From positions 403,514 to 467,513 of the forward strand of contig NW_017566992.1 of NCBI RefSeq assembly GCF_001661265.1: a stretch of 64,000 bases of DNA, written 5' to 3'. The notes under the pieces were generated by a model. It was not told the origin of the DNA. It did not search any database and saw nothing but the letters and a program-made list of their open reading frames with translations. The DNA is from Saitoella complicata NRRL Y-17804. Its lineage: Eukaryota; Ascomycota; Saitoellomycetes; Saitoellales; Saitoellaceae. Position numbers and translations under genes: made by a program. Below, one piece after another: positions 1 through 10,027 of this stretch; position 1 is the stretch's first letter; each line of letters begins with the position of its first letter.

Positions 1-354
1 ACCACAGGGTCCTGACGCAACTCCTCGAGGGCGAGATCGAGCAATAGTGGTTGAACAAAGTCCCATTCTTTCAGGGGGTCGACCATGAAGGGTCCTTGGG
101 CATACCTAAATTTCGGCTCCCTAGTAACGATTACCTGAACCATGAAATCATCGTATTGACTCACAAGTTCAGGTTCTGGGTCTTCGATTTCGAGATCAAT
201 GACTGTTTTGGTACGTTTAACCCTGGTGGGTGGTTTTGACGGGGGGGCTTGAACGCAAATCATCCTCGAGCCTAGGCGGGGGTTTGGGGGTGCGGCTTGA
301 AGCCCTGAGCTGAACTGATTGTTTGGCTGCTCCTCTCAGCTTCCTAGGAGGCAT
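1..354 (-). CDS. Unrecognised protein, N-terminal part, cut by window edge, with apparent frameshift
   Basis: The reading frame begins at an ATG at 354-352 and runs leftwards off the window. The first stretch is basic (MPPRKLRGAAKQS...) and reaches a stop near position 220. If one base of the seven-G run at 241-247 is dropped, the frame passes into a second open frame that continues to base 1 without a stop, giving an acidic stretch (VIDLEIEDPEPELVSQYDD) and about 117 codons in all. Without that shift, the second frame has its own ATG at 263-261. No intron of usual size explains the change of frame. A basic, proline-rich start followed by an acidic stretch would fit a nuclear protein, but I recognise no domain. 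It is divergent from the RBR gene at 740. Confidence 0.35.
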
Positions 355-739
355 ATTGATGGAGTTATGACGCGTTTTGTTGGAGTGTCGATGTCAGACG
401 CGCAGGGGTGATTTTAGGCCCTGCGACAGGCATTTTGCAACCAGCAGTAACGGCCCAGTACCGCCGTGAGGGAGAGAAAGAGAAAGAGTTTGTATATTGT
501 AATTCCTGAGCAGACAGAATAAGGCGACGGGCCATGCCATTCATCGCAAACCCGGGTGATTGCTTGCCTATCTCCCCGACATTCACTGCCGAGCAGCGTA
601 CGGACCGGCGCAATGTCCACAACTTGGAGAAATGAAGTGGCCAAGATAAGCAGCTCCCAGACGCTATAAACCTATCAAGACTGCTGTTCGCCGTCGTTCC
701 AGCCGTTGTGCTGTCTCGTGCTGCTGCTTATATGCGATC
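355..739. promoter_or_regulatory. Divergent intergenic region
   Basis: This 385 bp stretch lies between the edge gene (-) and the RBR ligase (+). Open frames on the minus strand here start only at TTG and look like noise. I see no clear TATA box. It presumably carries both promoters. Confidence 0.4.
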
Positions 740-2126
740 ATGACTGCCCTTACTGACTACTCCTTCGACGAAGAATTCGGTTTCCGTCTCCAGCTCGAAG
801 AGATCACCATTTTCGAGAGCACTTCCAAGGGCAAGAATCGCGCCGATCAACCCCATCCATCCAGCTCAGCCTACAAGTTGTACGTCGACGAAGTCGAGGC
901 CCTTCTAGGACGCCTCGACAGCGAGCGACTGGCAACTAGTATGGCTGAAGCCGTGAGAAGCGATGGGGAGGAGGTTGAGCGGTTGGCGATGGAGGAATTG
1001 AGGGCGATAAATGACAGGAGGATGGCGATCACGTTGGGTGGGAAGAACCCAAACAGTGCGGAGTTCGTGAACAGTTATCCTACGCCGCCGCCGACGTTTT
1101 ATAGTAGGAGTGCGTCGGTGGTGTCGGCGTTTCATGAGGAGGCGACGGCGGCGTCGATGAAACCAGTCCCGTTGACGACGGTGTTCCAGTCTGCGGAGGG
1201 AAAAGAAGCCCACACTCACCATGAGGAAGTGGGTGAATCATCCCATGGCAGTGAACGGTCCGTTCACGTCTCCTTGGAGGTATCATCGCTGACTTTATGG
1301 TAGTGTCTCATGTGTCATTTGCTTCGACACATACCCCGCCAGCAAAGCTTTCAGGACTCCTTGCGGACACTACTACGACTTCGAATGCATGAAGGAGTTA
1401 TTCATCAAGGCAACCGATGACGAAACCCTCATGCCTCCTAAATGTTGTCAGAAATACATCCCACTATCGGTCGGCGACCGCATCCTGTCAACCAAAGAAC
1501 GTGCCCGCTTCGAAGCTCGCAGGTTAGAATTTGCGACGGTCGATAAGTTGTACTGTACTCACCCTACTTGCTCAACATTCGTCCCTCCGCAGATGATCCA
1601 AGGGGATGTTGCAGCGTGTCCGGCTTGCAACACCAAGATTTGTACTCGGTGCAAGGGCACTGCGCACACGAACTCTGATTGCCCTCAGGATCCGTCGACG
1701 CAGCTCACACTTGATTTGGCGCAGAGCGAAGGTTGGCGTCAATGTACGTCTTGTCATACGATGGTCCAGCTCGGCGAAGGCTGCTTTCACATCACGTGTC
1801 GCTGTCGTGCTGAGTGGTGCTACCTCTGTGGAGAAAAATGGAAAAGGTGTACCTGCCCTCAATGGGACGAGCGCTATCTCTATCGTCGGGCAGCGCTGCA
1901 AGTTGATCGTCAAGCACCTGTGCTTCCCGCTTTGGTTCGTGAGAGGCGCGTCCAGACAGTTGCGGCGGCGTTGCGTGAGGACCATGAATGTGCTCATGAT
2001 AGTTGGAGGTTGCGTCAGGGAGGTGGTGCGTGTGATCACTGCGGGGATCACCTTCCTCGTTATCTCCTCAGGTGTGAGGGCTGTCAAATCCTCGCTTGCG
2101 TCCCTTGTCAAAGGAACAGATTGTAA
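740..2126 (+). CDS. RBR-type (RING-IBR-RING) E3 ubiquitin ligase with ZZ-like tail
   Basis: Two exons, 740-1257 and 1304-2126, give 446 aa. The 46-nt intron has donor GTCCGT, branch CTGAC and acceptor TAG. The join restores the start of RING1 (CVIC at 176-179, PCGHYYDFEC at 192-201, CC at 220-221). An IBR domain follows (Cys/His at about 257-299), then RING2 (CTSC at 320-323). In RING2 the cysteine in GEGCFHITC, Cys333, sits where RBR ligases carry the ubiquitin thioester. The C-terminus adds three CxxC pairs (CDHC, CEGC, CVPC) that resemble a ZZ-type zinc finger. RBR enzymes accept ubiquitin from an E2 onto this cysteine and pass it to a substrate. The first 170 residues are not recognisable. 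The family is sure; the substrate is unknown. Confidence 0.88.
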
Positions 2127-2413
2127 GATCAAGGTCATTATTGTACCACTCTCTATACCCTAGAATGATCCTTATAAGACCCCCGTATTCCGCTTCTCCT
2201 TCCTCACCAGCACATGCCTCTTATCGCCTATCCAACCCCGCGCGCTCCAGTTTGACCGGCTTCAACCAAACACTGCCGGATCAGGCAACTTCCACTCCTC
2301 TTAACCCCTCGGATCTATCCACGTTACACCGACCCCTATATACGGTTCAATCCCCTTTGTCATCTCCAGGTATCTTTACATTTCCCTCTCAGTTCGAAGC
2401 TATCACATCCGTC

Positions 2414-3505
2414 ATGATCGCAACTCTCGCTCCTCCGCCTCCACCTCCCTACTGCTCCGACATCGGTCAAATCGATAGACACAACCTCATCGTCGCATTA
2501 TGTCTCTACTTTGGTATGATCATCTCATACCTTCCTCAACACTACCGTATCATCTCTCGTAAGAGCTCGGAGGGGATTAGTCCGTGGTTTCTCTTGTTGG
2601 GGGTTACGAGTGGAACGTGCGCGACGTTGAATATCGTTGTGTTGCAGAGTAAGGTTGTTGGATGTTGTCAGTTTCTGGTATGTGGGAAAGATGAACACTC
2701 GTCTTGACAACCTTTCAGGATATGGGCTGACTTGCTCCCACAGTCATTCGGGCAATGTTTCGCGGCGTCGTTAGGAGTCGTCCATCTCTGTACGCAGATG
2801 GTTATGTTTACACTCATGTACGTTCATCCCCTCTCATGCCAGCATACATGTCACTAACCTACGTGCTACAGTCTCGTCTTCTTCCTCCTTTACTTCCCTC
2901 GCACCTCTCCTCTCCCCCTCGCAGCAATCTCCCTCCCAACCCCCCCAAGCAGCGAATACGGCGACGCTTACCCCGCCGCCCCCGAACGCACACCCCTTCT
3001 CCCATCAACACTCAAAGCATCCACCACAACCACCTCCGAATTCCGCCTCGGCATCTTCGTTGCACTATTCTGTTTCTTCCACTTCGTCATCTGTGCCGGG
3101 GTTAGCATCATCCTCGTCCGCGCTTACTCAACGCACACCGCGCGTCTCTGGGCAAATTACCTCGGTCTCTGTGGGGCTGCGTTGAGTGCTGGTCAATACA
3201 TCCCCCAACTCTACCGCACCTGGCGAATCAAACAAGTCGCCGCCCTCTCAATCCCAATGATGATGATCCAAACACCCGGGGGATTCCTGTTCGCGTGGTC
3301 ACTTGCCCGAAGACCTGGGACGGACTGGAGCACGTGGTGTATTTTCGCGGTTACGGCGGGGTTGCAGGGGGTGTTATTGGTGATGTGCTTGTGTTGGGCG
3401 TGGAAGGAGAGGACGGAGAGGGTTAGGAAGGGGAAGGCGAGGGGGAGGGTTAATGGGGAGGAGGAGGGAAGTGATCAGGAGGAGAGGAGGGGTGTTTTGT
3501 CGTGA
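2414..3505 (+). CDS. PQ-loop repeat membrane protein, probable vacuolar/lysosomal-type transporter
   Basis: Three exons (2414-2677, 2744-2817, 2872-3505) give 323 aa. Introns of 66 and 54 nt use donors GTATGT and GTACGT, with CTGAC and CTAAC branch sites. The protein has about seven hydrophobic segments. Two PQ-loops are clear: YLPQHYR near residue 41 and YIPQLYR near 224, each in a helix hairpin followed by a Gly/Ser/Pro-rich turn. PQ-loop proteins of the cystinosin/Ypq/SWEET group carry amino acids or sugars, often across the vacuolar membrane. A Pro/Ser-rich loop of about 50 residues separates the two halves, and the tail is charged and cytosolic-like. I chose the ATG at 2414 because the open frame upstream has no membrane or family character. 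Cargo cannot be read from the sequence. Confidence 0.8.
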
Positions 3506-3678
3506 GTGGCATGTATCTCGTCCCTTTTTCATTGCTTTGTGATGCTGCCCTATTGGCTTGCGTCCATCTATCCTGGTGTTCCTTGCGCCCCGCTGCCATG
3601 GATCAAGCGGTTTGCGCCTCCTTTTCGCATTCTTGCTAATGGATCATCTTTCAATGTCTCTTCGTCTATCCACCCCGT

Positions 3679-4666
3679 CTAACTCTTGAAGAAATACGCA
3701 TTCTTCTCCGGATCCCTCGCCGTATACGTACTGTAATCCTTAGTTGGATCAAACACCTCCCACTTACTCGCAGGGTAAATATGCTTATTCTTCTCATACC
3801 AACTCTTCTCCACAACCTTTACCAGCCGAGTCTGTTCACGCATCACATTAGCATCTCTTTCACTCTACTGATCTCAAGGGTCGCTCGCTTACCTCATCAC
3901 TCTCATCCATCTTCCCATCCTCTCCAAACTCAAAGAACAACCCTTTCTTCGTCTTCGTCCCCTCCTTGACAAAAGAGTGAATCTCATAATGATGCGGAAT
4001 AATCAAATCCTCTTTCACCATCATCAACGCATCCGCCGTAACCCGTTTCCACTCCCCTCTCATCTCCTTCGGTCGCCGTGCCCGCTCTAGGAACTCGTAG
4101 GCTGTATCACCCATTTTCATTTCGACTCTCTCCACCTTTCCATTTCCGGAGGAGGATGAGGGAGACGATGAGTGGAAGAGGTAGGGGATTGTCACGAGGG
4201 AAGTGCGAAGGGTTGAGTGGTGTGCGAGGAGGGCCACGCGGGAGGCTTCGCGTTGATCGCGGAGAGCGGAGTCGCGGACATGGTCGGGGAGGTAGGAGGT
4301 GTCTACGTCCGGGTTCTTCATGACTTTCTTTGTCGGCTGATCTGCGGGCGTTGCGGATCGGGTGGTTGCTTTGCTGGTAGGTATTGAGGAGTCTTCGCCT
4401 TCCTCCTCGTCGCCGAGGAAGGAGAGTTTGCTCTTTGCCTTTTTCTTCGCCTTCTTCTTTACGGGTGCGCTTGCATGACTTGCGAATGAATTCCCGGGAT
4501 TTGTTTCCTCCCGATCCTTCGTATTTTGAATCTCAGCCCTTCTCTTCCGAAACTCATCGATTGTGACGAGGCCGACTGTGTCGCGCTTTATGTTCTCTTC
4601 GACAGTTTCGGTAGATGTTGTGAAGCGGTCGTTTCCGAGTTTTGTTGGGGTGTCCTGTCCACTCAT
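3679..4666 (-). CDS. xap5: XAP5/FAM50 family nuclear protein
   Basis: Two exons read on the minus strand (4666-3893, then 3831-3679) give 308 aa. The 61-nt intron has donor GTAAGC and acceptor AACAG. The N-terminus carries the family signature TVGLVTIDEFRKRRAEIQ, followed by a Lys-rich segment (KKKAKKKAKSK) that is a likely nuclear signal. The XAP5 core includes VKEDLIIPHHYEIHSF. The second exon supplies the conserved end VEKSWYEKNKHIYPASKWE, then FDPTKDYSTYT and FFKS. FAM50/XAP5 proteins bind spliceosomes, and in fission yeast they affect chromatin. An in-frame ATG at 4792 would add 42 Pro-rich residues. I prefer 4666 because family members begin shortly before this signature. Confidence 0.88.
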
Positions 4667-5070
4667 GTCTTGTTCAGAATCGAGTGGGAGGGTTGGTGGA
4701 TGGGTGAGATGTATCGCTGGTGAAGGCAACGATCTCGAGCTTGGACCAGGTGCGGCCTCTGCAGGCACGCGTGTATACGGCAGCTGGGACATGAGAAATG
4801 ATGGAATGTGAGGTCCGTTGAGTTGAATATGGGAAAATACAAAGCTTTCGTTTCACAGGTTAGGGCTCGGCTGAGGCGGTACGATCAAAAAGTTTGCGGT
4901 ATGCTCTTTGCTGTATGAAGGGTATATGTGCTGCCGTCCCACGATTGATCCTCCACCTCTGTAATTGCTAGTCTTCGCTGACAGCCTCACTGATCCTTTC
5001 CGTTTCCATGAGCCCACTTGATCTATCCGCCTATACCGTACATCAACCCGTTTCCTCCTGACCCGCGGTG
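4667..5070. other. Intergenic stretch upstream of XAP5
   Basis: About 400 bp between the preferred XAP5 start and the stop of the next minus-strand gene. It holds the optional N-terminal extension of XAP5 (4667-4792). Apart from that, no coding signal is convincing. Confidence 0.4.
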
Positions 5071-5338
5071 TCATAGCTTCACCTCCCCGTCTTTCGCCAC
5101 TTTATACCCATAGAACACCGGACTCGTCTTCGCACTGTCAAACTGTACAGGCAACTCCGATCTCGATAATCTTCTTTGAGTGAAAAAGACTGGATGAGTG
5201 CGCGATGTATCTTGCGTTCTTGGACCGGAGGATTGAGGGGGCGCCTGTAGACGCTTTGTTAGTTGACATCCAGATATCAACGGCCAACAGGTCCACCTGA
5301 ATGGATGGTCTCTTTGGTTGTAATGAAGGTAACATCAT
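5071..5338 (-). CDS. Small unrecognised protein (71 aa), two exons
   Basis: Exons 5338-5297 and 5244-5071 (minus strand) join in phase zero across a 52-nt intron. That intron ends in a textbook CTAAC branch and CTACAG acceptor, although the donor GTGGAC is weak. The product begins MMLPSLQPKRPSIQ and ends SPVFYGYKVAKDGEVKL. It is basic and has no membrane segment. It lies between XAP5 and the mitochondrial ABC ATPase and is divergent from the latter, with only about 180 bp between the two starts. A small basic protein could be mitochondrial, but I recognise no family. Support is the good 3' splice signal and the clean join, so moderate. Confidence 0.45.
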
Positions 5339-5522
5339 TTCACAGTCTCGAATTCAAATGACTGTCCGGGTGAAGTCTGGTGCATTTGATATATACCGGT
5401 ACGCGTACGGCGGGGTGCGTGTGGCGGTCGTCTCGGCTACACATCACCCGATCGCAATTGCCGGCGTCACGGTTTCGAGGACTTCAAAGTTCGAGAATAT
5501 CAATTTCGGAACGACAACGACG

Positions 5523-7166
5523 ATGACAGTACGGCAGTTTGCATCAACAGCACGAAGAGGATTGCTATCACGGAGATTACTTCTCGGAACAGTCCGCTTC
5601 AACTCCACGGCGACTGCGACTGCGACTGCTCAACCCTCCACCGCAACCGCATCCGCACCTCCCGCTGAGTCGTTGATCCGCCTAACCAACGCCTCAATCT
5701 ACCGCCTCGGTCAAACTGAAGCCCCTCTCTTCCAAGACCTAACCTGGCACCTCAGCACTAATGAGACCTGGGCAATCATCGGCCCCGTCGGCAGCGGGCG
5801 CTCCACACTCTTCACTGCCCTTCAAGGCAAACTGAGGGTGCTACCCGCTGCGAGTTTCAAGTACGACTTCATCAGGAGACTCGAAGAGAAGAACGACGGA
5901 CGTGATTTGTGGCCGAGTCAGTTGATCAAGGTCGTGAGCTTTGAGACGACGGCGAGTACGGCTGCGTATATGCAAGAACGATATCATTCGTATCGTGATG
6001 AGGATGACTTGACACTACGACAATGGGTCAAAACCCGAGACGCAGATGCGACGGACGCAGATATCCAGGACGCGGCGCAGAAGCTAGGATTGTCGCATCT
6101 TTTGGATGGGAGTCTGATGAACCTGTCCAACGGTCAAAGTCGACGTGCACGAATCCTGGAAGCGTTATTGGCGAAACCGGAGATCTTGTTGTTGGATGAG
6201 CCGTTCATGGGTCTTGACCCGGATCAGAGGAGGACGGTGTCGAAGGTGTTGAGGGATCTTGCGGAAACGGGGGAGACGAAGGTTATTCTTTCGCTTAGGA
6301 CGATGGATCGGGTGCCGAGTTGGGTTACGCATACGCTACAACTTTCGGGACGGGGGAAGATTGGGCATATTGGGCCGGTGGAAGATATGCCCACGCTCGC
6401 ACCGGAGGTTGTTGAGGAGCAGGTTACCATCAAACCCACCAAACCCGCTTCCTGCAGACCAACACCAGGCCCTGCTCCGTCTGCGACACCACCCGTCGAA
6501 CTGAAAAACGTGACAGTAACCCACCGCTCCCTCCAAATCCTCAAAAACATCTCCTGGACAATTCACCCCGGCTCCCGCTGGGCCCTCCTCGGGTCCAACG
6601 GTTCCGGCAAAACGACCCTTCTCGCCCTCATCCTCGGTGACCACCCTCAATGCTACTCCCAAGATATCTCCATGTTTGGACGAAGGAGAGGGACGGGAGA
6701 AACGTTGTGGAGCGTACAGAGGGAGATTGGACACGTCAGTCCGGAGGTGCATAACCATTTTCCACGGGATATGAGAGTGTTGGAGGCGGTGTTTGGGGGG
6801 TGGTATGAGAACCGGTATGTCGCCAAATCCTCAGTAACCCCCAAACAAAAAGACGCCGCTCGTGCACTCCTGGAAGAATTCGGCCTCCAGGGTCTCGAAG
6901 ATAAGGAATTCGGGAATCTTTCGACGGGAGAACAGCGGCTCGTCCTGATCTGCCGCGCACTCATAACGCGACCCAAACTCTTGATTTTGGATGAGCCGTT
7001 CCAGGGGATGGATGAGGGGATGGTGTCGAAGTGTAAAAAGTGGTTGGACGAGAAGCTGGGGGAGGAACAAGCGCTGGTGTTTGTGACGCACGTGCAGGAG
7101 GAAGTGGCGGGGTGTATTGATCGGGTTGTGAGGTTGGACAAGGGGGAGGTGGTGGAGATGAAGTAG
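5523..7166 (+). CDS. Soluble tandem-ABC ATPase, probably mitochondrial (YDR061W/ModF-like)
   Basis: Single exon, 547 aa. The ATG at 5523 is chosen over one at 5301 because it opens a typical mitochondrial presequence (MTVRQFASTARRGLLSRRLL...RFNS) rich in Arg/Ser and lacking acids. Two ABC cassettes follow with no membrane segment. Cassette 1 has GPVGSGRST at about 87-95, signature LSNGQSRRA and Walker B ILLLDEP. Cassette 2 has GSNGSGKTT, signature LSTGEQRL and LLILDEP. The layout matches the yeast YDR061W / bacterial ModF-like group, whose role is poorly known. The Walker A lysine of cassette 1 is arginine (Arg93, codon 5799-5801), so that site may bind but hydrolyse ATP poorly. Confidence 0.85.
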   Translation: MTVRQFASTARRGLLSRRLLLGTVRFNSTATATATAQPSTATASAPPAESLIRLTNASIYRLGQTEAPLFQDLTWHLSTNETWAIIGPVGSGRSTLFTALQGKLRVLPAASFKYDFIRRLEEKNDGRDLWPSQLIKVVSFETTASTAAYMQERYHSYRDEDDLTLRQWVKTRDADATDADIQDAAQKLGLSHLLDGSLMNLSNGQSRRARILEALLAKPEILLLDEPFMGLDPDQRRTVSKVLRDLAETGETKVILSLRTMDRVPSWVTHTLQLSGRGKIGHIGPVEDMPTLAPEVVEEQVTIKPTKPASCRPTPGPAPSATPPVELKNVTVTHRSLQILKNISWTIHPGSRWALLGSNGSGKTTLLALILGDHPQCYSQDISMFGRRRGTGETLWSVQREIGHVSPEVHNHFPRDMRVLEAVFGGWYENRYVAKSSVTPKQKDAARALLEEFGLQGLEDKEFGNLSTGEQRLVLICRALITRPKLLILDEPFQGMDEGMVSKCKKWLDEKLGEEQALVFVTHVQEEVAGCIDRVVRLDKGEVVEMK

Positions 7167-7291
7167 GGAGGGTGGTAGTTGTACTCAGAATTACCCAGAA
7201 TTTCTTCCCACGGGGTTCAACCTGGGAAATGCAGGATGCTGCAGCCATCACGTAGATCCAGTCGACGCCGTGCCCCACCAAGCCCAACACC

Positions 7292-9338
7292 ATGAATCCC
7301 CTCGAGTCCATCGGCGATACAGCAATGCTGTCGTCGCTTTTGCCGACGAATGGGACCCTGAATGCTACCATATCAGCCATGTCGTTCGCCATCCAGCCTT
7401 TGAAGCTCGCGAAGGACGGGTGGATCTATGCTGCTGATCGCGTGTGGAACGTGATGGCGAGGGCAATTCTGGGTGGGGCGGATGGGGTCGTCGATGGGAC
7501 TGATCTGGACGATGGGAGGAATATGTTCAGCTTATTCACATACCTGAGTAGTCCGTACTCACTCTTGGTCTTCGTCATGGCCATCTTGTTGAATCGGACG
7601 CTATTGTATGCGGCGGTACGACAACCGTACCAGATCTCGACGGCGAAGAGGATTGTGGTAAGGCTGCCCGCCATATATTTCTTGGTGAGGAGTTTGATGT
7701 TGGTGTTGTCGTTGATGCGGCACAAGTCGACTTTGGCAGCGGATTGGCTACCGGCATCACTGAGCTCCGAAAGGGATAATGACCCGAAGGTTATGTGGAC
7801 TGTGTTCAAAACGTTGTGCTTTGTACGTCCTTCTGAGCAATTCACGGTGCTTCTGCCGCTGACACAGTGACATGCAGTCAAACTTCATCGAATTCTTCTC
7901 AGCTGCACTTCAGCGCCGGCACCCTACCGTCATCTTCTCTATGTCCACCGGCGAGTACTCCTGGGCATTCTGGGAGGCTCAGACATTTTGGGAACTTACC
8001 AAGAATCTCCCGTCAACCGAGACATTCGTGACGACAATCATCTGGACTTTGGGTGCATTGAGCGTTCACATTCTCGCGCTGTTCAATCTCGACAAATACC
8101 GACTGTATGCTAGTACTTTGTGGGGTGCATCATTCCTCGGGTTTTACGGGTACAGCGTGGCTGTTGGACGACTACTCGAGTTTCCCACTTTTTGCGCAAT
8201 GTGGTTCGTCCCACACCTCCTTGTCGGGATCGTCGTTGTCGCATCCCTTCTGGTCACGCTCTTCGCCCGTCTTACACTCGCACCAAACAACCCTGCAAAC
8301 CTCATGCGGAACAACCCCTTCATGGATGGAAGTTGGCGCAGGATTTTGGAGATGAACACCAGCGACGACTTTTTCGTCCTGTTGTTGAAGGCTGGAGATG
8401 TGTTGCTACAGGACGCGCATGAAGCGACCTACATGAACGAGGAAGAAGGGATTAAGATGCCGGATATGACCTACCTGGAACAAATGCTCCAGAAAGGAAA
8501 CAACAAGAAAGAGCGACTACCCAAAGTCCCGGCCGGATCAACCGGGTTACAGATCGAGAGAACGGATTTGGATGCGAATGCGACTGCGGTGATTCAGGAT
8601 ACGAAACAACGCCAGCATAAGCGTTTCAAGAAATGGAGAGCGGCGTGGACGTTGATGAAGAGGATGTGGTACCTCTTCCTTGGACTCTTTAGACGTGGAT
8701 GGAGACCACAGCCTAAACCAAAGGACGAGTCCTTGCAGAATGCGATGGTGCGCTGGGATTGGAACGCGGCGCCCGGGACGAGGGACCCGGAGGAAGAGGA
8801 AGAGGAGGTGTATGAGAAGTTTAAGCGTGGGTGGTATTTCGCGGAAGAGGAGGATCGGGATTATTTACCCACTGACGACGAGGGGGAGTGGGCGTCTGAT
8901 ATTAACTCGGATGCGGAGGGGGAGGAGCAAGATGCGTTTCATGAGTTGGTTCCGGATGCGAGGTCGTTTGCGGATATTATCACGGGTGAGAATGCGGAGT
9001 CGAGCAGCGTCCTCGTGTCCCACCTCTCCTCAGCAGGCGTCCTAACCCGATCCCGTCATCGCCATACCCACCCCCACCAGTCCACCTCCTCCAACTCCGA
9101 CGATGCAGCCATCCTCCTCTCCATCATCCGCGAACGCCGAACCCTCCAACCCGCGGAACCCTCCGAGGGAAGATTGTGTGTCGTCTGTCAAGCAAGTCCA
9201 CGCGAGATCGTTTTGTGGCCGTGTAGGTGTCTGGCATTGTGTGATGAGTGCAGGGTTAGTCTTGCGATGCAGAAGTTTAAGGGTTGTCCGTGTTGTCGGA
9301 AGAATGTTGTTAGTTTTAGTAAGTTGTATACTCCTTGA
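7292..9338 (+). CDS. Multi-pass membrane RING E3 ligase, Asi1/Asi3-like
   Basis: Exons 7292-7822 and 7878-9338 give 663 aa. The 55-nt intron has donor GTACGT, a CTGAC branch and acceptor TGCAG. The N-terminal half has about five hydrophobic helices (for example YSLLVFVMAILL, TTIIWTLGALSVHILALF, LLVGIVVVASLLVTLF). A long acidic cytosolic or nucleoplasmic region follows. The protein ends in a C3HC4-like RING: CVVCQASPREIVLWPCRCLA, LCDECRVSL, CPCCRKNV. Length and layout match the yeast inner-nuclear-membrane ligases Asi1 and Asi3 (624 and 676 aa), which degrade mislocalised membrane proteins and restrain amino-acid-sensor transcription factors. That role is inferred from architecture only. Confidence 0.82.
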
Positions 9339-9609
9339 GCTTGTGAAGTGGTGTGCATGCTGTTTTGATTGGGTTGGGATTGCTATAGACCTTGGAGGAT
9401 CTGGATACCCGAATGCGTGATTATATACGAGTATGGGGAGGGAAGCATGAGTTTCTGTATTGACGTGTATTACATTATACCAGCGGTATTCTTCCGTGTA
9501 TCGTACCAGATTAAAACCCTGTCCCCCGTGTTTCCCGTCCGTGTATCTTCCCAGTATCGTGCACCCTCATTCACGCTCAGCAGTTTGTGACAGTTAAAAA
9601 GAAGGATGC

Positions 9610-9931
9610 TTAAGCACCGAACTCGTCAAGCTTGTCCTGGGCGTGCTCCTTCGCCTCCTCCGAAACATTGGGGTTCTTCAAAGTCGCCTTGTATCCACTA
9701 CACCTCCTTCATTAGTCCCCATTCATGTCCGTCTGCTTTAATGAGGGCTTACCCAATGACGTTACCGGTGTTCTTAGCACCAGTCCCCTCCTCATCAGCC
9801 AACTTCTGGTCATCAACCTGCTCCTGAAGACCATTGTCGAGCACCTCCTGAGCGTGCTGCTTGGCTTCGTCGGAGGTGTTGGGGTTGGAGAGGGTGGCCT
9901 TGTAGCCGCCGGCGACGTTTCCTTGGGTCAT
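9610..9931 (-). CDS. con-6: Conidiation protein CON-6 homologue A
   Basis: Exons 9931-9753 and 9697-9610 (minus strand) give 88 aa across a 55-nt intron (GTAAGC donor, ACTAAT branch, GTAG acceptor). The protein is two copies of the Con-6 repeat: NVAGGYKATLSNPNTSDEAK and, after the intron, GGYKATLKNPNVSEEAKEHA. The intron splits the GG|T codon of the second repeat. Con-6 family proteins are small, hydrophilic, and strongly induced during spore formation or stress; their biochemical role is not known. It faces homologue B at 11238 across a shared upstream region and has a TATA-like box about 90 bp upstream. Confidence 0.9.
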
Positions 9932-10021
9932 TTTTGATAGTAGTAGTAGGGGTGTTGTTGTGAGAGTGGTTTGGTTTGGTTGTTGATGGAGTGTGGAAGA
10001 GGATGTGGGAGGGAGGGGGTA

Positions 10022-10027
10022 CTTATA
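10022..10027 (-). promoter_or_regulatory. TATA-like box of con-6 A
   Basis: Reads TATAAG on the minus strand, about 91 bp upstream of the ATG at 9931. Spacing fits a fungal core promoter. Confidence 0.5.

Noticed and set aside
1280-1303. A 24-nt intron in the RBR gene
   Set aside because: Too short for splicing and leaves the wrong frame; the 46-nt intron from 1258 fits.
4853-5074. 73-codon minus-strand ORF after the small gene
   Set aside because: Arg-rich noise; follows the stop of the spliced 71-aa gene.
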